From contig NZ_BAFT02000090.1 of assembly GCF_000308475.2 (NCBI RefSeq), positions 1-52,129 of the forward strand: a stretch of DNA of 52,129 nucleotides, read 5' to 3'. Positions 15,455-23,197 of this stretch are shown one piece after another. The first letter of the stretch is position 1, and every line of letters begins with the position of its first letter. Origin of the DNA: Nocardia brasiliensis NBRC 14402. Lineage in GTDB: Bacteria; Actinomycetota; Actinomycetes; Mycobacteriales; Mycobacteriaceae. The notes beneath the pieces are model-generated. The model saw nothing but the letters and a program-made list of their open reading frames with translations. It did no database searches and was not told the origin of the DNA. The translations under genes and the position numbers were made by a program.

Positions 15455-15483
15455 ATTTAGCGAGGAGTCAGCGGGTCGGCAAC
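15455..15483 (-). promoter_or_regulatory. Sigma70-like promoter for the minus-strand micro-unit
   Basis: On the minus strand TTGCCG (15483-15478), a 17-nt spacer and TAAATT (15460-15455) form a good housekeeping promoter. The predicted start is near 15448, about 8 nt before the Shine-Dalgarno. The -35 hexamer lies within the last codons of cydC. Confidence 0.6.
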
Positions 15484-17321
15484 GGAATTTCTCGGTGGGC
15501 GGAAACTGCGCCCGGCCGACCGGGAAAATGCGTCGTCACCTGCCCTGATGCGTCCACGCGGACGATCGCGTCGGCGCGGTGATCCCCCGGCAACTGATGT
15601 GTGACGACGACCACAATCCGGTCGGGTTCCACCAGCCCGCTCTCGGCGTCGAGCAGCTCGCGCAGCAACTGTGCTCCCGCGTCCGCCTCGAGATGCTCGG
15701 TGGGCTCGTCGAGCAGCAGCACGCGCGCCGGCGAGACGAGTGCCCGGGCGAGCAGAATTCGACGACGCTGCCCCCCGGACACCGCGGCCGCACCACCGAC
15801 CAGATCCGTGTGCACACCGTCCGCCAACCCGGCCAGCCATTCACCGAGACCCACTGTGCGCAAAGCTTTCTCAGCATCAGCCACACTGAGATCACCGCAG
15901 CCGACCCGCAGATTCTCCAACACCGACGTACCGAACAGATGCGCGTCCTCCGCAAAGAACGTGACCCCGGGACGGGGAGTATCGAACAACCCGGCCCACC
16001 GCATGAGCAACGTCGTCTTCCCAGATCCGCTAGGCCCCACCACCGCCACCCGACGCCCCGCCGGAATCTCCGAAACCGCCTGCGCCAAAGCACTATCCGA
16101 CGAGTCGCGGGCCCGCACCGGGACCGCACCCCTGCCCGCTCCGACCTCGACGGACTCTGCCCCCAGGACATTCTGGCCACCAGCCGGTTCAACTCCTCGC
16201 CCGGACGCTCCACCGCTACTGACCTCGACATCGTCGACCACCGGCTGCGGGATGTGTTGGCCGCCAAGCCGCACGGCGGAGGTGTGGCGTTCGTCCTGCA
16301 TCTCGTCGAGTTGGGTCAGGCGGTGCAGGGCGGCGCGGGCAGTGGTGAGGGATTGGGCGGCGGCGGGGAGTGGGCCGACCGCTTCGAATGCCGACAGCGG
16401 GAGCAGCATCAGGATGGTGAGTGCCATCGGCGTCATGGCGCCGGGAGTGCCGCCGGAGGGTCCGTAGAGGGTGATGCCGATCAGCAAGGCGCCCAGCACA
16501 CTTGCGCCGATGGCGAGCGGCGTGGCCGCGGCGGACCAGGCACTGCGTGCCGCTGCCTGGTCCTCCGCGGCGACCGCGCGCCGAGAGGCTGCGACAGCGG
16601 CGGCGAGCGCGGCGTCGAGTCGGCCCGCCACCCGCAGTTCGGCCGCGTGATCGAGCACGGTCAACGACTGGGCGGTGAACTCGGCCCGGTCCGCTCGCAC
16701 GGCGCGTTCCGCATCGCGTGCGGCCCGAGCCGACAGCCAGGGCGCCACCAACCCGGAAAGTGCCAGCGCCCCAGCCAGAATCGCTGCGGCCGCCACCGAA
16801 ATCGTAGCGAGCAGCCCGATCGCGACGGCGGAGAGCACCACGGCCACCGCGACGGGCACGAACACCCGTACCACGACCGCGCCGAGATCATCGATATCGC
16901 TGCCCGTACGAACGAGCAGATCACCGCGCCGCAGCGCCGCCGCGCTCGCTCCTTGCGCCGCCGCATCTTTCGAGCGCGTCGGCCGGTACAACCAGAAGTC
17001 CGAGCGCGCCAGCGTGCGATACACCGTGGTACGCGCCGTCGTCATCGCCCGCAACGCCACATCGTGCGTCGCCAACCGTTCCAGGTACCGGCACAGCCCC
17101 CGCGAAATGCCGAGCGCCCGTACGGTGACCACCGCGATACTCAAATCCAGCACCGGCGGCATCTGCCAGGCCCGCGCGATCAACCAGGCCGCCAACGCCG
17201 CCAGCCCGAGCCCACTCCCGAGCGCCAGCACGCCCCACCCCACCGCCACCACCACACGCCACCGAGACACCCCCAGCAACGCCCACATCCGCCGCAGATC
17301 CCCCACCAGCACCCCGCTCAT
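15468..17321 (-). CDS. cydC: Thiol reductant ABC exporter subunit CydC
   Basis: This 617-residue fused permease-ATPase forms a heterodimer with CydD that exports Cys/glutathione-type reductant and is needed to assemble cytochrome bd. Six membrane helices lie in the first 330 residues. The ATPase has Walker A GPSGSGKTT (429-437), a Glu in place of the usual Q-loop Gln (FFAEDAHLF, Glu458), signature VSGGQRRR (514-521), Walker B VLLLDEP (534-540) and His575. Two oddities: the N-terminal part of the ATPase is replaced by a Gly/Val/Ser-rich linker (about 345-415), and only about 20 residues separate Walker A from the Q-loop site, instead of about 40. It overlaps cydD by 4 bp. Confidence 0.93.
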   Translation of the reverse strand: MSGVLVGDLRRMWALLGVSRWRVVVAVGWGVLALGSGLGLAALAAWLIARAWQMPPVLDLSIAVVTVRALGISRGLCRYLERLATHDVALRAMTTARTTVYRTLARSDFWLYRPTRSKDAAAQGASAAALRRGDLLVRTGSDIDDLGAVVVRVFVPVAVAVVLSAVAIGLLATISVAAAAILAGALALSGLVAPWLSARAARDAERAVRADRAEFTAQSLTVLDHAAELRVAGRLDAALAAAVAASRRAVAAEDQAAARSAWSAAATPLAIGASVLGALLIGITLYGPSGGTPGAMTPMALTILMLLPLSAFEAVGPLPAAAQSLTTARAALHRLTQLDEMQDERHTSAVRLGGQHIPQPVVDDVEVSSGGASGRGVEPAGGQNVLGAESVEVGAGRGAVPVRARDSSDSALAQAVSEIPAGRRVAVVGPSGSGKTTLLMRWAGLFDTPRPGVTFFAEDAHLFGTSVLENLRVGCGDLSVADAEKALRTVGLGEWLAGLADGVHTDLVGGAAAVSGGQRRRILLARALVSPARVLLLDEPTEHLEADAGAQLLRELLDAESGLVEPDRIVVVVTHQLPGDHRADAIVRVDASGQVTTHFPGRPGAVSAHREIPLPTR

Positions 17322-19345
17322 CCCCGCACCTCCGTCAGGGCGTTCGTGGCGGCACGGACTTGGATTACGTGGTCGGCGGCGGCGAGGACGGTGGGGCGGT
17401 GGCCGATGAGGACGACTGTGGTGCCGGCGCGGGCGCGGTGGCGTAGGGCGGTGAGGACGGCGGCTTCGCTGTCGGTGTCGAGGTGGGCGGTGGGTTCGTC
17501 GAGGAGCAGGAGCGGGCGGTCGGCGGCGAGAACCCGGGTGAGGGCGAGACGTTGGCGTTGGCCGAGGGAGAGGCCGACGCCGCCGAAACCGACGACGGTG
17601 TCCCAGCGGTCGGGCAATTCATCCAGGATCGCGTCGAAACCGGTGGCGACGCAGGCGGCTTCGAGATCGTCCACGATCCGTGCCGCCCCGTGCGCCGCGG
17701 GCATTTCCGCTTGCGCGCCGAACAACTCGAGGTTCTCCCGCAGCGTGCCGGGCACCAGCACGGGCCGCTGCGGCAACCAGGCCACCCGCGCCCACCACGC
17801 CGCCGAATCCAGTTCCCGCACATCGACCCCGTCCACCGTCACCGCCCCGCGATCAGGCTCGATCAACCCCAGAATCGCCTGCACCGCCGTAGATTTCCCA
17901 CTCCCGTTGGCCCCAGCGAACACCGTCACCTCGCCCGGCCGACACACCGCCGACAACCCCTCGGGCGCGAAACCCCCACGCGCCCGCACAGACAACCCCC
18001 GCACCTCGACTACCCCACCAGACCCCGCCACCCCGGCTCCGCCCACATCCGAACGCCCCGATGACGCCAGGCCACCGGCCGCCGCATCAACACCACCGGC
18101 GGTCGAGCTACCGACGCAATCCAGCTGCCCTGCAACGCCGTCCGTATCCGAACGACCGCTCGAAGCATCGCGAACCCCGACGCTACCCGCATCCGGACGG
18201 CTCCGCTGACCACCTGCGGCGGACTTGCCGACCTGGTCGACCACCGCCGAAGAGTCGTCTGCCTGCGCCGAATCGGTTGCGAGACTATCCGATTCGAGTA
18301 TCGCGAAGGCGCGATCGGCGGCTGCCATCCCGTCTTGGGCGGCGTGGAATCGTTCGCCGACCATGCGGAGTGGGAGGTAGACCTCCGGGGCGAGGATGAG
18401 GGCGACCAGGCCTGCGTACAGGCTCATTTCGCCGAAGACCAGGCGTAGGCCGATGGAGACGGCAATGAGGGCGACGCTGAGCGTCGCGAGCATTTCCAGC
18501 ACCATGGAGGAGAGGAAGGCGATGCGGAGTGCCCGCATCGTCCGCTGCCGGAGCGCATCGCCCAGCTCGCGCACCCTGGGCACCATCGTGGTCCGGCGCA
18601 ACTCGGCGGAATCCGCCGCATCCGCTTCGGCTGCACCAGAGCGGACCCCATCACCACCGCTGATCCGATCAGCCGACCCCGCACCGGCTTCCCGCCCCAA
18701 CGCACGCAACGTCGGCATCCCGGCGAACAGATCGAGCAGCTGATCGGACAGCCGGGTGGTCGCCGCGAGTGTCGCCTCGGCCCGGCCCTGGGTGAGCAGT
18801 CCGATGAGGATCATGAAGATCGGGATGAGCGGCAAGGTGACGACCACGATCAGACCCGAGATCGGATCGTGTATCGCGATGACCGCCAACACGATCGGCG
18901 GCACCAGCACGGCGAGCAGCAGCGCGGGCAGGTAACCGGTGAGGTAGCCGCGCAAGCCGGACAGCCCGGTGCCGACGACGACCGCGAGTTCTGTTCTGCG
19001 GGTTTCGAGTTCACGCGGCGGCAGCTGCGCGCCGGCGGTCAGCACCGCGGTTTCGAGTTCCGCGACGACGCCGGCTCCGGCCCGGTGCCCGAGCCGTGAC
19101 TGCCACCAGGTGGCCAGTACCCGCACGCCGAGAACGACTGCGAGCACCAGTATTTCGGTGCTCCACGCGCCGAATGTGCGCTGACCGGGTTCGGTGACGA
19201 CCCCGGCCAGCACCCGGGCGAGCAGGACCGCCGCGACGACGATCGAACCGGTGATCACCAGCGACAGCAGCACACTCAGCACCAGGTAGCGGCGGGCCGA
19301 GCGCGCGTACCGCCACAGGCGCGGGTCGACAGGCGGTCGAGCCAT
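17318..19345 (-). CDS. cydD: Thiol reductant ABC exporter subunit CydD
   Basis: This 675-residue permease-ATPase has six membrane helices within about residues 18-325 and the segment LPLIPIFMILIGLLTQ typical of CydD. The ATPase has Walker A GANGSGKST (478-486), the Q-loop in WLPQRPVLVPGT, the signature LSLGQRQR, Walker B LLLLDEPTAHLD and a His switch. It is longer than usual because of a low-complexity linker of about 90 residues (352-444, rich in Ser, Gly, Asp and Ala) between the membrane and ATPase domains, and a small insert at about 220-250. It starts 4 nt after cydB and overlaps cydC by 4 bp. Confidence 0.95.
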   Translation of the reverse strand: MARPPVDPRLWRYARSARRYLVLSVLLSLVITGSIVVAAVLLARVLAGVVTEPGQRTFGAWSTEILVLAVVLGVRVLATWWQSRLGHRAGAGVVAELETAVLTAGAQLPPRELETRRTELAVVVGTGLSGLRGYLTGYLPALLLAVLVPPIVLAVIAIHDPISGLIVVVTLPLIPIFMILIGLLTQGRAEATLAATTRLSDQLLDLFAGMPTLRALGREAGAGSADRISGGDGVRSGAAEADAADSAELRRTTMVPRVRELGDALRQRTMRALRIAFLSSMVLEMLATLSVALIAVSIGLRLVFGEMSLYAGLVALILAPEVYLPLRMVGERFHAAQDGMAAADRAFAILESDSLATDSAQADDSSAVVDQVGKSAAGGQRSRPDAGSVGVRDASSGRSDTDGVAGQLDCVGSSTAGGVDAAAGGLASSGRSDVGGAGVAGSGGVVEVRGLSVRARGGFAPEGLSAVCRPGEVTVFAGANGSGKSTAVQAILGLIEPDRGAVTVDGVDVRELDSAAWWARVAWLPQRPVLVPGTLRENLELFGAQAEMPAAHGAARIVDDLEAACVATGFDAILDELPDRWDTVVGFGGVGLSLGQRQRLALTRVLAADRPLLLLDEPTAHLDTDSEAAVLTALRHRARAGTTVVLIGHRPTVLAAADHVIQVRAATNALTEVRG

Positions 19346-19349
19346 GAGC

Positions 19350-20372
19350 TCAGTCCTTCAGCGAAAGCCCGATGGGCGCGGGGATCTGGTCGACGGTGAT
19401 CCGCTTCCGGAACACCCAGTAGGTCCAGCCCTGGTACAGCAGCACCACCGGCGTGACCAGAACGGCGGCCCAGCTCATCACTTTCAGCGTGTACGGCGTG
19501 GACGACGCGTTGTGGATGGTCAGGTCGAACGCGGCATCGATGGTGGAGGGCAGCACATTCGGGAACAGCGAGCCGAACAGCAGCGCGGTTGCCGCCGCCA
19601 CGGTGACGGCCGTGCCGGTGAAAGCCCAGCCGTCCCGGTCCGCGTACACCGCGACGCCCGCGCCGACCAGTCCGAGCACGGCCAGCCCCAACGGAATCCA
19701 GGTCCACCCGGTGCCGTAGGCCAGCTGCGTCCAGACACCGAAGACGCCGACGATTACCGCGGTGGGCACCAGCAGCAGTTTGGCGGTGCGCTGCGCGTCG
19801 GCTCGCACCTCGCCGCCGGTCTTCAGGCCGAGGAACACCGCGCCGTGCAGCGCGAACAGCAGTCCGGTGGTCAGTCCGCCGAGCAGTGCGTACGGTCCGA
19901 GCAGATCCCAAACCGAGCCGGCGAACTGTTTCTTCTCGTTCAACGGCACCCCGCGCACCACGTTCGCGAAGACCCAGCCCCACGCGAGTGCCGGTATCCA
20001 GGAACCGATTCCGATGCCGAGGTCACAGCGCGCCCGCCAACGCGGGTCGTCGATCTTGCCGCGGTATTCGATCGCGCAGATCCGCAGGATCAACGCCACC
20101 AGCAACAGCAGCAGCGCCAGGTAGAAGCCGGAGAACAGGCTGGCGTACCACTCCGGGAAGGCGGCGAACATGGCACCGCCCGCGGTGATCACCCAGACCT
20201 CGTTGCCGTCCCACACCGGCCCGATCGTGTTGAGCACCACCCGCCTTCGGGTGTCGGAGCCCTTGCCGAGGATCGGCATCAGCATGCCGACGCCGAAGTC
20301 GAAACCCTCGAGCACGAAGTACCCGGTGAACAGCACCCCGATCAGCACGAACCAGAACTCTTGCAAACTCAT
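19350..20372 (-). CDS. cydB: Cytochrome bd ubiquinol oxidase subunit II
   Basis: This 340-residue membrane protein has eight to nine hydrophobic helices and the conserved N-terminal segment LQEFWFVLIGVLFTGYFVLEGFDFGVG and WDGNEVWVITAGGAMFAAFP. It pairs with CydA in the high-affinity terminal oxidase that reduces oxygen under microaerobic or stress conditions. It lies 9 nt after cydA and 4 nt before cydD. Confidence 0.97.
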   Translation of the reverse strand: MSLQEFWFVLIGVLFTGYFVLEGFDFGVGMLMPILGKGSDTRRRVVLNTIGPVWDGNEVWVITAGGAMFAAFPEWYASLFSGFYLALLLLLVALILRICAIEYRGKIDDPRWRARCDLGIGIGSWIPALAWGWVFANVVRGVPLNEKKQFAGSVWDLLGPYALLGGLTTGLLFALHGAVFLGLKTGGEVRADAQRTAKLLLVPTAVIVGVFGVWTQLAYGTGWTWIPLGLAVLGLVGAGVAVYADRDGWAFTGTAVTVAAATALLFGSLFPNVLPSTIDAAFDLTIHNASSTPYTLKVMSWAAVLVTPVVLLYQGWTYWVFRKRITVDQIPAPIGLSLKD

Positions 20373-20381
20373 CGTCGGCTC

Positions 20382-21881
20382 CTAGTAGGCGAACGAAAGT
20401 TGTTCGACGGCAGGCTCTTCGCCGGAGCGTCCGGCCGGTCCCGCGGGTTTGTCCGGCCCCGAGTCGGTGGGCGGGCTCGCGGCGGGCTGTTCCGGTCCGT
20501 GCACCACATAACGCCGCATCAGGTAGAACCAGACGACGGCGAGCGCGCCGTACAGCAGCGTGAAGGTGATCAGCGAGAACAGCACCACGCCGGGCGAATG
20601 GTTGGACACGCCCTGCTGCACGGTCAGCCGCAGGTTCGGGTCGCCGGTCGGGTTGGGCGCGACAACCCATGGCTGCCTGCCCATTTCGGTGAACACCCAG
20701 CCCGCGCTGTTGGCCAGAAACGGCGTCGGGATGACGAGCAGGCTGAGCCAGGCGAACCAGCGCTGGTTCGGCACGCGCCCACGCCGGGTGAGCCACAGTC
20801 CGGCCAGGGCAAGCAGAGCCGAGCCGGCCGCGAGGCCGATCATGGCGCGGAAGGACCAGTAGGTGACGAACAGGTTGGGCCGGTAGTCGCCGACACCGTA
20901 TTTCGCGTTGTACTCCTGTTGCAGGTCGACGACACCGGGCAGCGTGACGTCGCTGAACTTGCCTTTGGCGAGGTAGGGCAGCACGCCGGGTACCTCGAGC
21001 ACGTGCGTGACGCTGTCGCAGTTGTTGTGCGTGCCGACCGTGAGGATGGAGAAGTCCGGGTCGGTCGCGGTGTGGCACAACGATTCCGCCGAGGCCATCT
21101 TCATCGGCTGCTGTTCGAACATCAGCTTGCCTTGCGTGTCACCGGTGAGGAACAGCGCGCCCAGCGAGACGAGCATCACCCAGATGCCGGCCAGGGCGGC
21201 GGGCCGCCACATGGTGCGCGCCTCGGTGATCTCCGCGGCGTCCCCGGTGCGCGCCTTGCGCACCATCCACCAACCCGCGATACCGGCGACGAAAGTGCCT
21301 GCCGTGACGAAGGATCCGGCGACCACGTGCGGAAAGGCCGCCAGCAGTGTGTTGTTGGTGAGCACCGCGACGATGCTCTCGAGTTCGGCGCGCCCGGTTT
21401 CCGGGTTGAACCGCGCCCCGACCGGATGCTGCATGAACGAGTTGGCGGCGACGATGAAGTACGCCGAGGCGTTCACGCCGATGGCGACCATCCAGATCGC
21501 GGCCAGGTGCGCGAGTTTCGGCAGCCGGGACCAGCCGAAGATCCACAGGCCGAGGAAGGTCGATTCCATGAAGAAGGCCACCAGACCTTCCAGCGCGAGC
21601 GGTGCGCCGAACACGTCGCCGACGAAGCGGGAGTATTCGCTCCAGTTCATGCCGAACTGGAATTCCTGCACGATGCCGGTGGCGACGCCGAGCGCGAAGT
21701 TGATCAGGAACAGTTTGCCGAAGAACTTGGTCAGCCGGAGCCAGTGCTCCTTGCCGGTGATCACCCACGCGGTCTGCATGGCGGCGACCAAGGGCGCGAG
21801 GCCGATGGTCAGCGGCACCAACAGGAAGTGGTAGACGGTCGTGATGCCGAACTGCCATCGCGAGATGTCCAGCGCGTTCAC
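20382..21881 (-). CDS. cydA: Cytochrome bd ubiquinol oxidase subunit I
   Basis: This 499-residue subunit carries the hemes b558, b595 and d. It begins MNALDISRWQFGITTVYHF, with the N-terminal heme ligand His18. It also shows ESTFLGLWIFGW and GRQPWVV in the Q-loop and quinol-site neighbourhood. The frame stays open upstream to 21962, but the GTG at 21881 has an AGGAGG site at 21894-21889 with 7-nt spacing and matches the usual N-terminus. It is the first gene of cydABDC, behind palindromic operator repeats. The M. tuberculosis cyd genes lie elsewhere (Rv1620c-Rv1623c), so the operon is an insertion relative to that order. Confidence 0.96.
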   Translation of the reverse strand: MNALDISRWQFGITTVYHFLLVPLTIGLAPLVAAMQTAWVITGKEHWLRLTKFFGKLFLINFALGVATGIVQEFQFGMNWSEYSRFVGDVFGAPLALEGLVAFFMESTFLGLWIFGWSRLPKLAHLAAIWMVAIGVNASAYFIVAANSFMQHPVGARFNPETGRAELESIVAVLTNNTLLAAFPHVVAGSFVTAGTFVAGIAGWWMVRKARTGDAAEITEARTMWRPAALAGIWVMLVSLGALFLTGDTQGKLMFEQQPMKMASAESLCHTATDPDFSILTVGTHNNCDSVTHVLEVPGVLPYLAKGKFSDVTLPGVVDLQQEYNAKYGVGDYRPNLFVTYWSFRAMIGLAAGSALLALAGLWLTRRGRVPNQRWFAWLSLLVIPTPFLANSAGWVFTEMGRQPWVVAPNPTGDPNLRLTVQQGVSNHSPGVVLFSLITFTLLYGALAVVWFYLMRRYVVHGPEQPAASPPTDSGPDKPAGPAGRSGEEPAVEQLSFAY

Positions 21882-21900
21882 CTTTGAACCTCCTGCCGGT

Positions 21901-21965
21901 CTACGACGTGTCGTAGTAAAGACTACGCCGGAGGGAGGGTCGAGCAATGCGTCGTAGGACACGAC
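21901..21965 (-). promoter_or_regulatory. cyd promoter with repeated CTACGAC/GTCGTAG operators
   Basis: A perfect 7-bp inverted repeat with a 2-nt spacer, CTACGAC-GT-GTCGTAG, lies at 21901-21916. A related pair, GTCGT at 21951-21955 and ACGAC at 21961-21965, lies about 50 bp further upstream; the 7-mer GTCGTAG recurs at 21951. Reading on the minus strand, TTGCTC and TAGTCT with a spacer of about 16 nt form a promoter between the two operators, so the proximal palindrome overlaps the transcription start. The arrangement suits a dimeric repressor of TetR or BlaI/MecI type; the regulator is not encoded here. Confidence 0.7.
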
Positions 21966-21970
21966 ACACC

Positions 21971-21984
21971 GGGCCTTTCGGCCC
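21971..21984 (-). terminator. Small GC hairpin with a GNRA-type loop between pabC and cydA
   Basis: GGGCC and GGCCC enclose TTTC (GAAA on the minus strand). It lies about 110 nt beyond the pabC stop and upstream of the cyd promoter. There is no U-tract. Confidence 0.4.
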
Positions 21985-22093
21985 CGAAAAGACCTTCGCC
22001 GAGTTCGGGCGCGCCGGACCGCGCCTCGATTAGACGGAGATCACCTCGGCGGCGCCGGTCGTGGGCAGTCGACCGGACGTGCGGAGGCGGTCG

Positions 22094-23014
22094 TCACCAG
22101 TCGCCGATGGCACCCGCCCGCTCGACACCGCGGTCCACCAGATCGACGATCTCGGCCGCGTTGTCCGGCGCCGACATCCGCAGCCCGTCCAGCGAATTCA
22201 CCCGCGCCGCGAGCGAGATGCTGGAGAGCAGCCAGATGCTGTCACAGGTCAGCAGGTCCGCGGTGAACAGCGACTTGTAGGTGCACTCCCAACCGGCCTT
22301 CTGCGCCTCGGCGAACAGCGCGCGCTGGGTGACGCCAGGCAGCACACCGTTTTTCGCGGGTGGGGTGAGCAGCTGCTTGTCCCGCGCGATCACCACGGAG
22401 GAGCGCGGCCCCTCGAGCACCCGGTTCTCGGTGCTGGTGAAGATCACGTCGTCGGCGCCCATCCGGGCGGCGAAACGCAGGGCCGCCATATTGGAGGCAT
22501 AGGAGAGCGTCTTCGCGCCGAGCAACTGCCAGGGCGCGGCCTGCGCGAGATCGATCGAGATGCCCCGGGAGAGGGTCACCACCGCGACACCCTCGGTACG
22601 AGCCTTCTGCACCCGATCGGGCACGGGTAGCACCAGCACGTAGGCGGTCGGCACGGGCACCGCGGCCGCGAGATCACCGGAGGTGACCTTCTCCGCGACC
22701 CCGGACAGTTCCGAGTCACGCCCGCGGGTGAGCACCAGCCGCATCACACCCTCGCGATCGGCGCCCCACTCTTTCGCGGCCCGCTCCACCGCCGCACGCC
22801 ACCGCCCCAGTTCCGGCTCCGGCAGATCGAGCGCCTGCGCCGAGCGGCGCAGCCTGCCTAGGTGGAATTCGATCGCGCACGCGTTGCCCGCACGCACCAG
22901 TACCGTTTCGAAAATACCGTCGCCCCGCAGAAGCCCGATATCGTCCGCATACACCAACGGCGCGTCCGCGTCCCGGACCGCGCCGTCGAGTGAGACAAGA
23001 ACCCGATCTACCAT
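22094..23014 (-). CDS. pabC: Aminodeoxychorismate lyase-like class IV aminotransferase
   Basis: This 306-residue PLP enzyme has fold-type IV features: the N-terminal segment VYADDIGLLRGDGIFETVLV, a catalytic Lys at 168 in LLGAKTLSYASNM, and LEGPRSSVV near 200. Lyases of this type convert 4-amino-4-deoxychorismate to p-aminobenzoate and pyruvate for folate. D-amino-acid or branched-chain aminotransferases share the fold, so the substrate is not certain. Rv0812 is the syntenic gene. A TAGTCT -10 element (23026-23021) followed by 6 nt and ATG indicates a leaderless message. It is divergent from the folate-binding YgfZ gene. Confidence 0.85.
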   Translation of the reverse strand: MVDRVLVSLDGAVRDADAPLVYADDIGLLRGDGIFETVLVRAGNACAIEFHLGRLRRSAQALDLPEPELGRWRAAVERAAKEWGADREGVMRLVLTRGRDSELSGVAEKVTSGDLAAAVPVPTAYVLVLPVPDRVQKARTEGVAVVTLSRGISIDLAQAAPWQLLGAKTLSYASNMAALRFAARMGADDVIFTSTENRVLEGPRSSVVIARDKQLLTPPAKNGVLPGVTQRALFAEAQKAGWECTYKSLFTADLLTCDSIWLLSSISLAARVNSLDGLRMSAPDNAAEIVDLVDRGVERAGAIGDW

Positions 23015-23020
23015 GCGTCG

Positions 23021-23026
23021 AGACTA
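23021..23026 (-). promoter_or_regulatory. -10 element of a leaderless promoter for pabC
   Basis: On the minus strand TAGTCT is followed by 6 nt and the ATG at 23014. Confidence 0.6.
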
Positions 23027-23185
23027 GGCGGTGTTGGTTGGTCGCGCTCAGGTCACGGCAGACTTCGGTCCATCTTTTACCGCGGGTCGCGCGGGGTTCA
23101 TCACCGCGTCGTCGCCGGGCCGCCGAGATGGTGTCGCGAACGCGTTCCGCGAGCCCCGGTTCGGGCACCCATCGCGGACCCGGCC

Positions 23186-23191
23186 TACAGT
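23186..23191 (+). promoter_or_regulatory. -10 element of a leaderless promoter for ygfZ
   Basis: TACAGT is followed by 6 nt and the GTG at 23198. Confidence 0.6.
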
Positions 23192-23197
23192 GGAAAC

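Noticed and set aside
15579..18209. 876-residue plus-strand frame over cydC and cydD
   Set aside because: It is the shadow of two ABC exporter genes; composition is Arg/Pro/His-rich and no motif is seen.
19344..21887. 847-residue plus-strand frame over cydB and cydA
   Set aside because: It is antisense to two clearly identified genes, with Arg/His/Gln-rich shadow composition and no domain.
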